A program made the translations under genes and the position numbers. From Eutreptiella sp. 'Long Island Sound 2002' (lineage: Eukaryota > Euglenozoa > Euglenophyceae > Eutreptiales > Eutreptiaceae): a stretch of DNA of 64,000 bases. This document shows positions 1-10,599 of this stretch, one piece after another (the stretch's first letter is position 1; every line of letters begins with the position of its first letter). The stretch lies in contig OZ038381.1 of assembly GCA_964036045.1 (NCBI GenBank), positions 156,134,352-156,198,351 on the forward strand, read 5' to 3'. The notes beneath the pieces were generated by a model that did no database searches, was not told where the DNA came from, and worked only from the letters and a program-made list of their open reading frames with translations.

Positions 1-2
1 CC

Positions 3-1189
3 CATCAGCCGGCTTACCTGTTGGCGTCTTCGCGCACACTGCGTCCAGAAATCTCCGACTTCTTGGAGATTGCCTCGGCTGATGAGGAGCTCCTATTCTG
101 CGCGTCGTTGTCTGCTAAGCTCCAGTGGGATCAGGCAGAAATCGAATTTCGGGCCACAGTGGACGCCGAGCCGGAAGCTCTACGCCAGATGCTATCTCAC
201 GTCCGCTGGATATCTCCGTCCCTGCGGTCGAAGGCCTGGCTGGGCTGGCTGTGGCTGTGGCATGGGGTGTACGCCACTTGGGTGACTTGCAAGTCCAAGC
301 TGATGCCCTGGCTTTACCACCCCGGCGAGGATGGCCAGCCGTCGCCTATGCCCGTCTCGGAGTCCGTCCTCCGGTCAAGGGTTATGGCGTTCGTGACCAT
401 TGCCAAGGCTCTCCCACCCATGCCGGTACGCGCGCCCCCGGAGGAGAAGCGGGGCGCGGCCGGCTCGGCCGGCGCCCCGGCTGATGCCCCCAAAGCAGAC
501 GCCGCCGCCGCCGCGCACCCTGGGGGGGGGGGGGGGGGGGGGACTCGGAGGCGCTGCAGTCCGAAATGGACGCGGCCCTAGACCTCCGCCGCTCAGTTCT
601 AGAGGAGCACTTGCCGCGGGTCGCGGCCAACAAGGGCCTGCACCTCTCTGTGCTGGCGTCGGCGGTGGGCCTGGTCCCGATGATCGTCAAGGCCAAGATA
701 GGAGCGCAGCTCGCGACCATGCTCTCCGTCGTCCACCTCCTCTTCGGTGCCGAGGCCACGAACGCGGCCGCGCAATTGGCGAAATGGCGGGACTACCTGA
801 AGTCCAAGATCCTAATTGCAGCGGCTGCCCCCGGGGATGTCCGCCTACTGGAGGACTTGAAGGCCCTGTTTGCCCGTCTCCCGGAGGATACGGACTGGGG
901 CCTGCACGCGGCGTCCTTGGCGGTCCGTCTCATTGCCAGTGTGCGCACGCGTCCGGCGATGCTAGAGGCCGCCATCAAGAAGCATTTCTTCAGGTCCGTC
1001 GTCTCGGCGATGATGGAGTCCACTGCTCCAAAGGCTGACGCGGCTCACGTAAAGGCAGTTGTCGAGATGGTGCTGGGCTCTACCTCATCCTTGCCGACGT
1101 GGGCTCAGACATTCCTCGACTCGCCCGTTGCAACGGCGAAACCCCCCCCCCCCCCCCAGGCGCCTGTGCCGCGCCGGGTCCCGGACTAG
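3..1189 (+). pseudogene. LINE-A ORF1, gag-like, 5' partial and frameshifted
   Basis: The first frame is open from the window edge to 581 and encodes an Ala/Pro-rich protein with several Trp-rich segments near residues 60-100. The coding potential then passes to another frame (566-1189) across a long G run ending near 541, most simply a homopolymer length change. The second half is helical (for example a stretch beginning SEMDAALDLRRSVLEEH) with no zinc knuckle that I can see. Its position ahead of an endonuclease-reverse transcriptase unit suggests the nucleic-acid-binding ORF1 of a LINE. The function is inferred from context, not from a recognised domain. Confidence 0.55.
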
Positions 1190-1234
1190 CCGTCGACCCC
1201 CGGGGAATACCCTGTCTTCCCGCCGTCAGCCCCC

Positions 1235-1642
1235 ATGCTCCGCATTCATCTCTCCAACGCCCAGGGGGCGGACTATGAGGATATTCAACGCGCGCTCAAG
1301 CCAGTGTTCGGAAATAGTGTGGATGTCGGTCCTGAAGTTGTCGATAAAGGGTTTTGGTACCTGGACATCTGCAAGCTGGCGTGGCAGCTGTTCGCCCAAG
1401 GCCAAGCGAAGGCGACCCTCAAAACCCCCCATGGTAGGTGGCTCACATTGCGGTCCCGCAAGTGCGATGGCACCCTCTATAGCGAGCCCTCCAAACGGGT
1501 CAACAAACCGGAGCCTCGGGACCGGCCGCCGGCCAGCCCCATCGCGGTTGGCGTGCCGCCTCCGGTCCTCTACCCCCCCCCCCCCGCTGCGCCCCTGCCC
1601 TACGTGTGGCCCGGGGCCGGGCCCTGGGCTCCATCTCCGTGA
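1235..1642 (+). CDS. LINE-A small ORF, ORF1 continuation
   Basis: This 135-residue frame has an ordered N-terminal half (beginning MLRIHLSNAQGADYEDIQRA, with a WYLDICKLAW segment) and a Pro-rich C-terminal third that starts in a C-run. The ordered part could be a small RNA-binding fold such as an RRM, but no RNP motif is clear. It lies 45 bases after the gag-like frame and is probably the same ORF1 after another frame break. From 1643 to 2869 only short Pro/Ser/Trp-rich frames occur (1643-1855, 1852-2052, 2125-2868); I recognise nothing in them and treat that stretch as decayed linker. Confidence 0.35.
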   Translation: MLRIHLSNAQGADYEDIQRALKPVFGNSVDVGPEVVDKGFWYLDICKLAWQLFAQGQAKATLKTPHGRWLTLRSRKCDGTLYSEPSKRVNKPEPRDRPPASPIAVGVPPPVLYPPPPAAPLPYVWPGAGPWAPSP

Positions 1643-2869
1643 ATGTGTATCCTCCCCCCCCCTCCTGCGGCGGGGACCGCAGCGCCCCCCCTCCCCCCCG
1701 TCCAGCCGCTACTACCCCCTCTAGGGGTCGCTCTGGCGCCTGAGCAACGCCCTACTGCACCGATTAGTGAGGGTGTCACTATTATGACCTCTAGGGGGCT
1801 TGGCTTTGGTGCACCCCTCCCAACTAACCCTAGTTCCGGCAGGGCGTCCATGTGAAGCCGGTGGGTGCTCCCCCAGTCCTCCTGCTCACCCTCCATTCAA
1901 CTGTTTGTCTTCCACAGCCTGCTTTCTACGGGGCCCGATGTCCAGTGTATCTGCGGGACGCTGCACTCCAAATTGTAGAACTGGTACAATTGGGTCAGTG
2001 TAGAATCGGAGCAGACCCTGTACAGCAGGTAGATCTCCCGGCTAGGGACTAGGCTGTTTGCAGGTCGTGCGACACACTGTTTCGCGAAGCATCCGGGCCT
2101 GAATGTGTCTGTGGATCGGGGAGCTTGTGGCCCCCGCCGGTTGGAGGAGGTGACACAGCATGCAAGGGCGGGGCCAGGGCAATGCTTCTCCTCCCTTTCG
2201 GCGAGATAGCTTCGTATCGGTCAGTGCCGTGGACTATCCTCGCGCACTGCATAGTTGTTGTCTGGCGCTGGTTGTCCCAAGTGAATGGGGGGAGCGGCCG
2301 TTTGCGCACGGTGTGCCCGTCAGTGCCCATTAGTATTGGGGGTGAGGTGCTAGTTTTTTGGGTGTTGCGGCCCGGGGTCCGCTTTTGCCGGTCCCGCCCC
2401 GGCCGAAGGGGCTCTACTGGCCGATCAGCTTGGGTTGGGAGCTGCAACCCCCTCTTAGCCGTCTCTGTGGGCCTCTGGCTTGACTTGTCACCGCTGCTAT
2501 CTCTGCGCGGCTACTCGGTGACCCTGTATAGTCGTATTGAGAGCCCCCTCACCCCTGCAACTCTATCGCTATGCTGGTCTCTTTCCTCGGACCTACCCAT
2601 CACCACAGCCATGGCGGCGCAGAGCCGTGAGCAGGTTGGACCCTTTTTTCTTCTTGGCACTTTTCCTTTCTGTGTAGCCCCTAGGGCGGCTTGTCTGCCG
2701 TCAGACATCTCCTGCCCCTCCCCGGGGGCGGCTCTGGCCCTAGACGAACTGCGGAGGGCCTACAGGGCGGCGCCTCCTCCCCCCCCTCGGGTCTCACCCC
2801 ATGTGTCCTCACATTTTATAACCTTGGGTATAAACTACTGCAGCTTAGCTAGAGCACAAGGTAGATAAG

Positions 2870-3431
2870 GTGATATCCTACATCGTGCACCACACCCCTG
2901 ATGTTGTGTGCCTTCAGGAAGTGTGGGCCGACTTCCCCCTTGAGTGCCTTGTTGGCCTGCCCTACACGGCGGTAGTTTCCACCCCGTTCCGTGGCGGAGG
3001 GCTGGTCGTCCTCTTCCAGCTGTCGCGCTACGGGGGGTGGGTCCACACCTCGTCATCCAGGCATGTGCTGTGTGTGTGTGCCCATAGGGGCACCTCGACC
3101 AACATTGCTTGCCGTGTCCATCCATTTGCCCCCAGCCTTACCCCCGCCCCTCGCCGTGAGGTTTGCACTGCAGCAGCACGCTTTCTCCGCGGCTCTCAAG
3201 CCGTAATTCAAGTTCTGCAAGGGGACCTCAATGCCTCCGTACATCCCCGTGGCGGGGGTTCGCTGTCCAAGGAGCTGCAGTCGGGCGCATGGCAGTTCCT
3301 CTCATACCCCTACGATGACTGATCCCCTTCCAACTTTGTGCGCATGCGCCGGGCGGGCGGGAGCTGGCATATTTCCGAGAGCTTGACTGACCAGCTGTTT
3401 CTGGCGGCAGAGTTCACCCCGCTATTCTGCT
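2870..3431 (+). pseudogene. LINE-A APE-type endonuclease domain
   Basis: The frame opens with DVVCLQEVW, the Q-E-x-W block that carries the catalytic Glu of exonuclease-endonuclease-phosphatase (APE-like) domains of LINEs. It later has GDLNAS, matching the G-D-x-N block. An in-frame TGA at 3320-3322 is followed in the same frame by SNFVRM, resembling the T/S-N-F-V block that precedes the final catalytic Asp/His region. The domain nicks target DNA to prime reverse transcription. The final S-D-H motif is not visible and the stop truncates the domain, so it is inactive as written. Confidence 0.75.
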
Positions 3432-3457
3432 AGCGTTAGCAGCGTCCTGAGCTCGGC

Positions 3458-4063
3458 ATGCATCTAGCCCAGCTTGTCTCCATGCTATTCAGCCCTGAGC
3501 ATGTGCGCCCCGGTGACCCCGTTGGGCGCATGTTTGACTTGCGTCGCGTCGGCGACGGCCCGTGCGACAGTATTGGGGCGGGTTTGAGTCTGCTGCTCTC
3601 GTGGTCCCGTCTTGGGAGCTGGTCGCCGGAGGACTGCATGAGTGCGTACTGCCAATTTATGATGTCTGCGGTCCCCTTGCGTGCCACAGCCATGATTGTG
3701 GCCCCGGTTGACACCGCCCAGCTACACCATACCATGCAGGCGCTCCGGGAAGGTAAGCAGACGACTGCCTGGTGGGGCTCCCACAGGGATGCGGCCTTTC
3801 GCTAGAAAGGCCATGTGCGGCCCGCCGTCTTGGAGTGAGTGAACATGATGTCCGCTACGTTGCCTGCCTCAGCGTTCAGTGTGCGCAACTTCGCCCCTAT
3901 CACCCGGGTCAGCCCCGATGGGGTGGTGTTCCCTGAGGACAGGGAAGGTTTTGAGTCCGAGCTGGTGACCCAAGCGGCCAAGCTGCATAACAGAAGGGCC
4001 GGAGCTACCCTTGATGTGGGCCTTATCCGCAGAGGGGCGAGTTTTTACGCTGTGTGCGCGTGA
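3458..4063 (+). pseudogene. LINE-A linker between endonuclease and RT
   Basis: Two short frames (3458-3805 and 3839-4063) continue the polyprotein between the endonuclease and the reverse transcriptase. The first contains VGRMFDLRRVGDGPCDSIG and the second ends in ASFYAVCA. LINE polyproteins have a poorly conserved linker here, so the assignment rests on position. No catalytic motif is visible. A stop and a frame change separate the two frames and both from the RT frame at 4088. Confidence 0.4.
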
Positions 4064-4087
4064 GACCGCCTTGATTTTTGTTGGACA

Positions 4088-5415
4088 ATGGAGGGCATCA
4101 ACGGTGCTCGGGCCCATGACCGGCATGGCCCACCTGGGAGCCCTCCCCCCCCCCCCCCCCCGCTACATGAGTTTATGACCGCAGCCCAACGGCCTTCATC
4201 CGAGGCCACCTCCTTGGATGAGCTGCGGGCGTCGGTGGTGTGCAGCTTGGATGGGGTGGGGTGGGCGTGTTTGTGTGGGGTGTGTGGAGCGTTGTTCCCG
4301 GGTGAAGTGTGGTACTGGCTATCCAACGTCCTGCACCTCCGCATCCGCAGGAAGCTCCGAAACTGCCTGATTGCGAATAGTAGGCCAATTCTGTTGGAGG
4401 CCTATCTACGTCGCCTGGACTCCGGATGCGTTTTCCGCACATTTCAAGTCCGTGCACAATGGGCTGCCACCCCCCCCTTCCACTGTGCCTGTCGTCGGCA
4501 GCTGAGCCCGCAACTCTGTGTTGGGTTCTGCCGTTGGGGCATGGCGTATTGGGCTGGTCGCTACAGCACCCTGTGTCTAGCCGACTACGACGAGTTCCAT
4601 GCTTTTTGCAACGTTTTGCGTTGCAGTCTCGACCGGCTGTGGCCTGAGCATCCCGACCGTTGGGTGGAGGAGTGGGCCGAAAAGTTTTTTGGGTCTGTCA
4701 GTGTATGATGTCTCGCCCTTCGGCCTTGCGGGCCCCTATCCGGTTGGCCACTGTGGGGCGTATATAGGGGGACATTATGGGAGTGGGGTTGTTCGGTGCA
4801 GCTGGGGTGATGCGGACGCAGTTCAACAGCGATGTGCTCCGCCACGGCCTCTCCCCGTCGTGTCTGTGCCACCTTCGCGTGGACCCCCTAGCCTTGTACC
4901 CCACCCTCCCGTGGAGCCCCTCGGAGATCTGCCCTGGGGTCGTCTTTAGCAACGATCGCACGTTGTTTGGGCGCTCTTTCGAGGACCTCGGCCAGGTGCT
5001 GGAGGCCAACGGCCAAAGCTGTTGGTCGGTGGGTGGCTTGACACATAGTGTTAAACTGCAGGCTTACCGGTTTGAATACCAGGCGGCCGGTCTACGTTTT
5101 GTGGAAGGCCGTTGGGACTCCTTCCTTGGTCCCGTGCCGCTTGAGGCCGGCGGTCTTGTCATGGTGGGGGTCCCGCTAATGATGGGCGAACCCCCGTCAG
5201 AGAAGCTGTGCAAGGTGGAGGCGCGCTTGCGGGCCCTACGGAGCCGCGTGCTCAGCTTGCGCCCGTCCTACGTGATGTGTTTGCGCGTTGTGCACGTCTA
5301 CGCTCTAGCTGTCACGGATTTTGTCTTCGACGCCATGCCCCCATGGGAGCACGGGCTGCGGAAGGCGCGGGCTCTGGTACACTGTGTGCTGCTCGCATGT
5401 ATCGGTATCTCCTAG
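4088..5415 (+). pseudogene. LINE-A reverse transcriptase, two frames
   Basis: The 4088-4708 frame carries NSRPILLEAYLRRL (RT blocks 1-2) and LADYDEFHAFCN, which fits RT motif A with catalytic Asp. The 4777-5415 frame carries VFSNDRTLFG, which aligns with motif C (normally F/Y-x-D-D), then GLTHSVKLQAYRF and GVPLMMGEPPSEK, which fit motifs D-E. The first Asp of motif C is Asn here, which would abolish catalysis unless this lineage differs. A stop and frame change separate the halves. The family polymerises cDNA at the nicked target. Similar F-x-D-D-R-T motif C variants would be the thing to look for in relatives. Confidence 0.7.
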
Positions 5416-5593
5416 TTTGTGTTGCTGGCCCCACTCTACGGTGTCACTCGCTCGGTGGGTTTCTGCGTCCCCCTCCTAGGTCTGCGGTGCAAGCTGCGGT
5501 ACGTCAAGGGTCTCTTCGTTGCCCTCAACTGCCATAGTGTATACACACGCAGTATGCTTCGCTACACCGTGCTAGGGGCGGGGCTGCGTCAGT

Positions 5594-6330
5594 TTGCGGG
5601 GAGCGACTGGCAGTGCGCTTGTAAGTGACTGCCCAGTTTTCAACTGTAGTTTCGCCCGGTCAGGCATTGTGGCCTCTGTCACCCCCGTGGAGCACATCTT
5701 CCTCCGGCCTCCGCGGAGGCCCATGCTAGAGATTGCGGACGGTTCCAAAGAGGACGATAAGCATGGCTGGTCTGTGGTGCTCGAGGACGTGGATGGCGTC
5801 TTCGCGCGCGCGTGTTCGGGTGCATTGCTGCTGTGTGGTCCTCTTGGGGCGCGGGACGGTGCGGCAAAGGACTGGCGGTGTGTGCTGTGTGAGCTGGGCG
5901 TGCCCCGAGAAGCTTTGTTGGGCTTTGTGGCTGACAATGTGAGCACTACCTTTGGTGCGGATGGGGGAGGGGGGGGGGCTCCCCCTGCATTTGGGTCGAC
6001 ACGGTGTGTCGTGAGTATGCGGCGTTTCTGGAAGCGGGAGCTGGTCGGGAGTACTATGTGCCGGCACAACACGACACCCTTCGCATCGACCTCGTCGCGG
6101 GCTGGCATGAAGCCTGTGATGGGCTTGCGCATGACGGGCTGAGCGTGGCGCGCGCGGGATCTGTGCCGCTGCCCAACGTGTTGGGGGATAGTGTGCTCCT
6201 CCTCCGGTGTGGTGTTCTGGTCTGCGGTGTTGTCCGTGCGTTAGAGGATATATATATACATCGCGGACCACCACCGCCCCATGCCAGGACATTAGCGCAT
6301 CTACGTCGGGGTGAGTTGATAGAGGGTCAG
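5594..6330 (+). pseudogene. LINE-A RNase H domain, frameshifted
   Basis: The 5594-6142 frame has GWSVVLEDVDGVFA (first RNase H strand with catalytic Asp) and FVADNVSTTFG (third catalytic Asp region). After a G-run at about 5967-5976 the frame changes, and the 6004-6477 frame has YYVPAQHDTLRIDL followed by WHEACDGLAHDGL, which matches the V-P-A/G-H block and the final D-x-L-A helix of LINE RNase H. The enzyme removes RNA from the RNA-DNA hybrid. The order of motifs across two frames supports one domain split by a homopolymer slip. Confidence 0.65.
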
Positions 6331-6633
6331 AAGGCACGTCCGGATGCACGAGAAGCCACACGACCCCGGTGCTGCACAGTGTCTACTGAGAGCCACTGCG
6401 TCTGCAGTGGGTCTGCTAGAGCCCGCGAGCCAGCCGTTACCGCCACAGCCACCGCCGCCGAGTCATGCCACATGTGAGTGCCCTAGCAGGGACACGATTC
6501 GCGGCACACATAGGAGTGCAGATCAGAGACAGCGGAGCGATGTGTGTGTCGTGCCGCACACAACCAATAGGCGAATTTTGGACCCGTGAGCTGCATCTCC
6601 CGCGACTGCAGGCAACGTACCCAGCATGGGGAG
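6331..6633. other. Spacer between two tail-to-tail LINEs
   Basis: No recognisable gene. The stretch holds the presumed 3' ends of LINE-A (+) and LINE-B (-); neither poly(A) nor a simple-repeat tail is evident. Confidence 0.4.
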
Positions 6634-6830
6634 TCAAAGGGCCCCGCCGGAGGGCCCCGGGGGGCGCTTTCCGCCTTTCCTAAATGCTGCTGCTGCATGG
6701 GTCGTGCTACCTCCGGATGCGTGTTTGGCATTCCTTGTCGACGCCGCATCTCCGCCGCGGGAAGCTATGTGGGGCCCACTCGTGATCGCATCCGCCCGGG
6801 CGCATGTGGGCGTACCCCCGGCTCGGGAGC

Positions 6831-7835
6831 TTACGGGCCCTTGGTCTGCTTGCCGAGCGCACTTCTGTGGCGGGGTGGAAAGCGCCGCCTTGTCACTACG
6901 TGCCGGTCCCGCTGGGATGTCCGCCTCTTCGGTGACACAGTACTGTGGGCCTCCCCTTGTCCTGGTGGGAGCACTGGGCCCACATAAAAATCGCTGGCGT
7001 ACGCCCCCACCGAGCGCTTCGCTCCACCTTTGCCCGGGCACTTCGCTTTCTGGGGCTGATGCGCCGGTGCCGGCTTCGTCTTCGTGCCTTGCACTCGCCG
7101 GCGCTTGCTCTGCTGTCGCGCCACCCTCGCCTGCTGCTGTTGGGCCAATCTCGCTACATAATGCTGCATACGGCGCAGGTGGTGCCAGACCGCCATCGGG
7201 CGTGTGAATACAGGCCAGCCTTTTACCCCCGCCGTGGTGCCCGCCCCCAGCGGGACCAGAGAGCGGCACTTGTTGGTGAAGCCCGCCGGGAGAATGGACT
7301 CCCTGCCCGCCGCCTTCCCAAGCAGACTGACCGCCAGCCGCAGGGCTCTACCTTTCTCTTGCAGCAAAATCTCTCGTCCCTTAAATCGTGTCGCCGGAGT
7401 AGGGGGGAGGGGCCTCCGCGTGTACGATTCGAAGTCCAGCGCCAGTTCTAGAAAGGACACTTGCCGGTGTGCCTCAGGCAAGTTGTCGTCACGTGGCAGC
7501 CACTGAAGCTCTGAGAGCCACCGCAGTATGGACGGTTGGAAGTCCGGCCCCCGTTTCCAGTCTCTGGGCAGGTGCCCCATTGCTGGTAGTTGCGTTTTAG
7601 TCGGCCGCGGGAAAGGGGGTTGGAGCTGATGCCAAGGATACTGTTCCTGGGGCGCTTTGCGCCGCTCCACGGGGAATAGGAGGCATTCTTCCTCGTCTCG
7701 CTGCTTCCTGGCCTGCAGCACCGCCAGGAACATGCAGTGCAGCTGGCGTACAAACAGTTCCAGCGGGCTGTGGTCGTCGTGTGCCCATTGGTGCCCTGCC
7801 AGGGCCAGCTCCTCTCGCTGTCGTGACGCCTCCAC
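6831..7835 (-). pseudogene. LINE-B C-terminal region, 334 residues
   Basis: This is the longest frame of the element. It contains SFLELALDFESYTRRPLPP and an Ala/Gln/Arg-rich helix (QHYVARLAQQQQARVARQQS) followed by a basic Lys/Arg-rich tail. The W/F-L-E-L-x-x-D-F-E segment reminds me of C-terminal regions downstream of the Cys-His motif in protist LINEs, but I cannot confirm this. The frame carries no known catalytic motif. Confidence 0.5.
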
Positions 7836-7978
7836 GGGTCTTCATCCGGCCCCGGCACCCAGTGTCTCGAGACCCTGTTTCGCTCCTTACGGCGCTTCTT
7901 CCAGCCCGGCCCTCGTGCCACGCCACTTCGCCTCACCACCTCCTCTGACAGCAGCCCACATAGGCGCAGGCATGGCGG

Positions 7979-8461
7979 CTAGTCAGACAGCGCCCCTAGC
8001 TTGAGGGCCCGTGCCAGCAGCATGAGCTCCGGTAGGAAGGGTTCCCGTGCTGATTTCCAGGCCGTACACCACCACAATAGGTGGTCCTCGTCCTCTCGCG
8101 ATCCTTTACTGCAGTAGGGGCACTTGTCGTCTTGGCGCAGACCTCTCCGATGCGCTCTGTCCGCGGTCCACAACGCCCCCGCCATCACGCCTCGCAGCAT
8201 CGACCTCTCTAGCTCCGTGGCGCAGCGCACCAGCTCGCTCAGTGTGACCTCTCTGTCGATACGAGCTCCCATGCAGCCGAAGAGTCTCGGTCTCCGTTTC
8301 TCCAGCGCCTCCAGATGGTGCTCCCTCAGGGACTCTCTGAATAGGTGCTCCACATATTCCTTGGATGCATGCACCAGGTGCACCGTGATCCCGGTTCGCG
8401 GCATTGACCAGCTCCACCACCCCCGCAGGGTGCGCCAGCCGAGGGGCCGAAATTCTTGCAA
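7979..8461 (-). pseudogene. LINE-B Cys-His (zinc-knuckle-like) C-terminal region
   Basis: The frame includes KCPYCSKGSREDEDHLLWWC, a C-x2-C-x10-H-x4-C arrangement typical of the Cys-His motif downstream of the RT in many LINEs, where it is thought to bind RNA or target DNA. The upstream part (GCMGARIDREVTLSELVRCA) is helical. It ends at a stop at 7979 and the polyprotein resumes in another frame. Confidence 0.65.
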
Positions 8462-8506
8462 TGCGCGACCGAGTGGGCCCGTGCCTTTGGGCTTCGCTGT
8501 TTGCTC

Positions 8507-8947
8507 CTAGATTGCTTGTGTGACGATTTGGGCAGTGCCCGGGGCGCGTGTGATGTGCGCAAGCCACCACATCCGCTTGTATGGGACCACCATTGACGGT
8601 GCCACTCTGTGCCCCGGCAGCAGCAGGGCAAACACCACCTCCTTTGCCCTGCATGGTCTGTTGGGCTCCCGGATCGCCGTCATAATCGCCGACTCCAAGC
8701 TGCTCAAGTCCCTTGGGGCCACATCCGCCAGCTCGACTCCAAACAGTGTCGCTGCCACGATCATTACCGCCGCCACTGTGGCCTTTCTATCAAAGCGTAC
8801 GGGGATTTTTCCGGTCTTCCGGAGGGCTGCCTTCCCTTCCTTTATGCGCTTGTGCAGCAGCGGGCCTGTGCCTTGTCGCGGCACCGTGCGCACCCCCACC
8901 CCCGGCTGCCTGAACTCTTGTTGGGTGGGTATTCGCACTCCGTCCAA
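8507..8947 (-). pseudogene. LINE-B RT thumb/connection fragment
   Basis: This frame follows the YADD segment on the - strand and contains KEGKAALRKTGKIPVRFDRK and VVPYKRMWWLAHI. Its position and its Arg/Lys-rich helical character fit the thumb and connection of a LINE RT. I see no diagnostic catalytic motif in it, so the call rests on neighbours on both sides. Confidence 0.5.
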
Positions 8948-9025
8948 TGTCGCCTCCAGCGTGCTCGGACGCTTACGCGCTGAGTGCGTTGCTGCGAAGG
9001 CCAGCGACTTTGAGGCGTTTACCTC

Positions 9026-9553
9026 CTACACCGTCAGCGTCAACCATTTGCTGGTCGCCGCGAGCATTGCCAGCAGGGACAGGAGGTACACTGTAAGCAT
9101 ATATGTGTCGTCCGCATAGCCCTCTGCTGAGATCGTGGCCTGTGATCCTGGTGCCGCGTCCTCTGCATCCACTGATCCTTCCTCCGATATATGCGTGCTG
9201 TCGCTTGCTCCGTCCACCGAGTCTGCGCCAAAAAGGTTCTTGGGCACGATCGGGGAGTCTGGTTCCTCGCTGGACACCTCGGACTCGTCCTCCTGCGGGA
9301 GGGGGCTCCGCAGCGACGCTCTAGAGTGCTCCGTGCTAGCTGGGGTGGGCCTTGCAGGCCCAGACGTCCCAAGACTTTCTCGGCCGACGTGGGCAGCCTT
9401 GGTCGGCAGCCATCCGGTCTTCTCGGCGGTTGCACGTCCCCCCCATTGTCCAGGCTCGGCGGCGGGGCGTGCTCGCCATCGACCACCCAGCCCTGCTCCC
9501 AGTAGCTGCAGGGCTGTGTGTGTGTGTGTACGCGCGTGCGAGCTTGTGCACAT
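9026..9553 (-). pseudogene. LINE-B RT motif C fragment
   Basis: The frame ends with ISAEGYADDTYMLTVYLLSL, which contains an intact Y-A-D-D catalytic pair of reverse transcriptases followed by the hydrophobic helix expected after motif C. Upstream residues are acidic and Ser-rich and look like a variable insert. The 5' junction is near a (TG) microsatellite at 9510-9532. The frame stops at 9026 and the RT continues in another frame. Confidence 0.7.
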
Positions 9554-10599
9554 GTGGTATCTTGGTTAAAGCCACCATGACATAGTTCCGATCATAATCA
9601 CGCAAAGAGGAAAAAACATGAAACACATAGCACATAGCACACAACACAAAGTACACAGTAGATGCACAGCCATGCCATATTCCACAAGAGTTGGGCAGTC
9701 CACTCATGAAGGCACTGTTGCCCCAACTGCTAACTTTATGACTTTTGGGGGTGGCATGCAGGGCCGTTTTCCCCAACCCAGGGGCACATGACAGCGAAAA
9801 TGTGAGAGTGGCATCGATCAACACAAAATCCAAGTCCCAGCATCCCAAGCCCTTGTGTGACATGCAGCAGGCACACTACAGACAACAAAGGACTTTTTAC
9901 AAAGGTCAGGCAAAAGGAGCCCCTGTCTGCAACCCCACCCCACCTTAAAATTGGGGGCTTCCCCCCCCCCAACAACAACATTTTTTTTTCCGCCGTCCTT
10001 ACCCCTCAGTGGTGCACAACATGTCCAAGCTGTGGGGGGCGGAATTCTTACGGAAGCATTTGTAGCGGCCTAGGGGTCCGCCAAAATGGGGGTTACCCTC
10101 ACCGCCAAACCAAAACTACAGATTTGTTTGTGATAATTTGAGTTTCCTGTTACAGTGCCATGAATTATGGCTCAGTGTCCATGCTCTGCCATGAATTTCA
10201 ATAAAGTACAATATCTCTTGCAAGCGGCGCCTACCTTTGCATTGCAGTATGGACATTGCTATGCAATCCTCTTTGCCATTACTTTGGCTGAGGCTGGTTA
10301 AATTTTTACAAGGTGAAAGTGGGATAGTTGTCCCACTGCTCACAAGTGCTGCTGCTGCCTCTGAGCCTCCCTCCCATGCCAGTGCGGGCATGCTTCACAC
10401 AGCATATTTGCCAAGACAGCGAAGTTTGGAGGGTACTCGCCACCACTGATGTGGGAAAAATAACAGAGGGCCAGGGTGGCCCTCCCATAGCAATCTCATA
10501 CACAGTCCTGTTGTGAGAAGAAATAACTCTTCACGTGAGGCGTTGGCGTGCAGGGGCATTCCTGGGAGACGAGAAAAGAAGAGAGTGTGGCCGAGGATG
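9554..10599. other. Non-coding, possible 3' part of the membrane-protein gene
   Basis: No firm gene. Short - strand frames (9736-9981, 10116-10391, 10306-10503) could be late exons or 3' UTR of the gene whose exon 3 lies at 11187-11777, but no splice pair is convincing. A C-run and an A/T run occur at about 9961-9990. Confidence 0.35.
10593..10599. repeat. Left target-site duplication of the MITE
   Basis: The heptamer GAGGATG is repeated exactly at 11187-11193 on the other side of the element. Confidence 0.85.

Larger units (their letters stand above)
1..6330 (+). mobile_element. LINE-A: non-LTR retrotransposon, 5' partial, decayed
   Basis: Successive + strand frames carry, in order, a gag-like ORF, an APE-type endonuclease, a reverse transcriptase and an RNase H domain, which is the domain order of RNase H-bearing LINEs. 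The left end runs off the window because the first frame is open to base 3. Coding frames are broken at G/C homopolymers (for example 522-541) and by in-frame stops, so the copy cannot make intact protein as written. The 3' end is set at about 6.33 kb, where the last recognisable RNase H motif fades; no poly(A) tail or target duplication was found. Confidence 0.8.
6634..9553 (-). mobile_element. LINE-B: 5'-truncated non-LTR retrotransposon
   Basis: Read on the - strand, this stretch begins just upstream of an RT motif C (GYADDTYML) and continues through thumb, Cys-His and C-terminal regions. No endonuclease or RT motifs A-B lie upstream, so the copy is 5'-truncated, as is usual for LINEs. It converges with LINE-A. 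Its motif C (Y-A-D-D) differs from that of LINE-A (F-S-N-D), so the two are different lineages. Successive parts lie in different frames, so it is inactive. Confidence 0.75.
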
